Source: Hoylesella loescheii DSM 19665 = JCM 12249 = ATCC 15930
GTDB taxonomy: Bacteria > Bacteroidota > Bacteroidia > Bacteroidales > Bacteroidaceae
NCBI RefSeq assembly: GCF_000378085.1
Contig: NZ_KB899210.1
Coordinates: forward strand, 1-64,000
DNA: 64,000 nucleotides
Reading direction: 5' to 3'
A program made the translations under genes and the position numbers. This document shows, in pieces, positions 63,862 to 64,000 of the stretch. How positions within the stretch are numbered: the stretch's first letter is position 1; each line of letters opens with the position of its first letter. Under the pieces are notes generated by a model that saw nothing but the letters and a program-made list of their open reading frames with translations, was not told where the DNA came from and did not search any database.

Positions 63862-64000
63862 GCCCAGTAGCTTACAAACTTGCACCAAAACACACCTTCA
63901 TTCTTATTCCGTTTTGGGTACTTTTCTTTCGCGCGCGCGTATATTAATAATGAGTAGCTCTGTTTGGAGGAATCTGCAAAAGCTTTTTAGAGGCATGTTT

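Overview
This window is a chromosomal segment of a Bacteroidota bacterium, most likely Prevotella or a close relative. The evidence is the Bacteroidetes promoter form (TTTG, about 19-22 bases, TAnnTTTG) at several genes, a hybrid two-component regulator of the polysaccharide-utilisation type, Prevotella-style C-terminal sorting tails, a PorE-like type IX secretion protein, Wzi/SLBB capsule export proteins and a tmRNA tag ending NYALAA. No ribosomal RNA or tRNA gene was found; the only RNA gene recognised is tmRNA (ssrA).

Layout. 1-0.3 kb: end of a probable insertion sequence. 0.6-3.3 kb (-): large duplicated surface protein. 3.7-19.0 kb (+): carbohydrate-degradation locus with a glutaminase-A-like protein (DUF4965/DUF1793), a GH43 enzyme, an endonuclease/exonuclease/phosphatase lipoprotein, an IPT/TIG plus beta-propeller lipoprotein, an unrecognised alpha-toroid-like secreted protein, a hybrid two-component regulator and a GH43-aldose-1-epimerase fusion. 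No SusC/SusD pair is present. 19.5-20.1 kb (-): tmRNA. 20.3-35.8 kb: capsule/exopolysaccharide cluster, almost all on the minus strand (Wzi, lipocalin-like lipoprotein, SLBB export protein, flippase, acetyltransferase, glycosyltransferases, Wzz, EpsG-type polymerase, polysaccharide deacetylase), with one convergent glycosyltransferase on the plus strand. 36.6-37.6 kb: Tyr/Gly/Ser-rich secreted protein. 38.9-40.9 kb (-): agmatine-to-putrescine genes aguA-aguB, divergent from a FetAB-type ABC transporter. 42.6-43.0 kb: a compact unit with two Crp/Fnr-like dyads, a full promoter, a 34-codon gene and a strong terminator. 43.2-54.8 kb: DUF4846 lipoprotein, TonB-dependent-type outer-membrane protein, nuclease, Nif3-like protein, zinc-ribbon coiled-coil protein, Cys/Lys-rich small protein, TerB-DnaJ protein, BASS-type transporter, HsdR_N protein and holA. 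55.5-57.6 kb: XRE protein followed by decaying sequence (61-64 bp tandem repeats running into a headless AraC gene, then a broken rtcB). 58.1-63.8 kb: a RING/TerD-like protein, a fucosyltransferase-like protein and a PorE-like OmpA lipoprotein.

How the parts fit. The regulator probably senses a glycan fragment and controls the flanking hydrolases. Several of these carry C-terminal tails expected to be recognised by the type IX secretion system, of which the 61.7-63.8 kb PorE homologue would be a component. The capsule cluster is a Wzx/Wzy-type assembly line that lacks a priming transferase in this window.

The least explained content lies between genes. Two unrelated families of tandem palindromic arrays share one design (five or so 22-24 bp palindromic units with complementary ends). 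There is a 348-base tract with no C on the plus strand, a nested inverted-repeat element at 38.4 kb, and the 34-aa gene unit at 42.6 kb, which I consider the best candidate for an undescribed regulated small-protein system.
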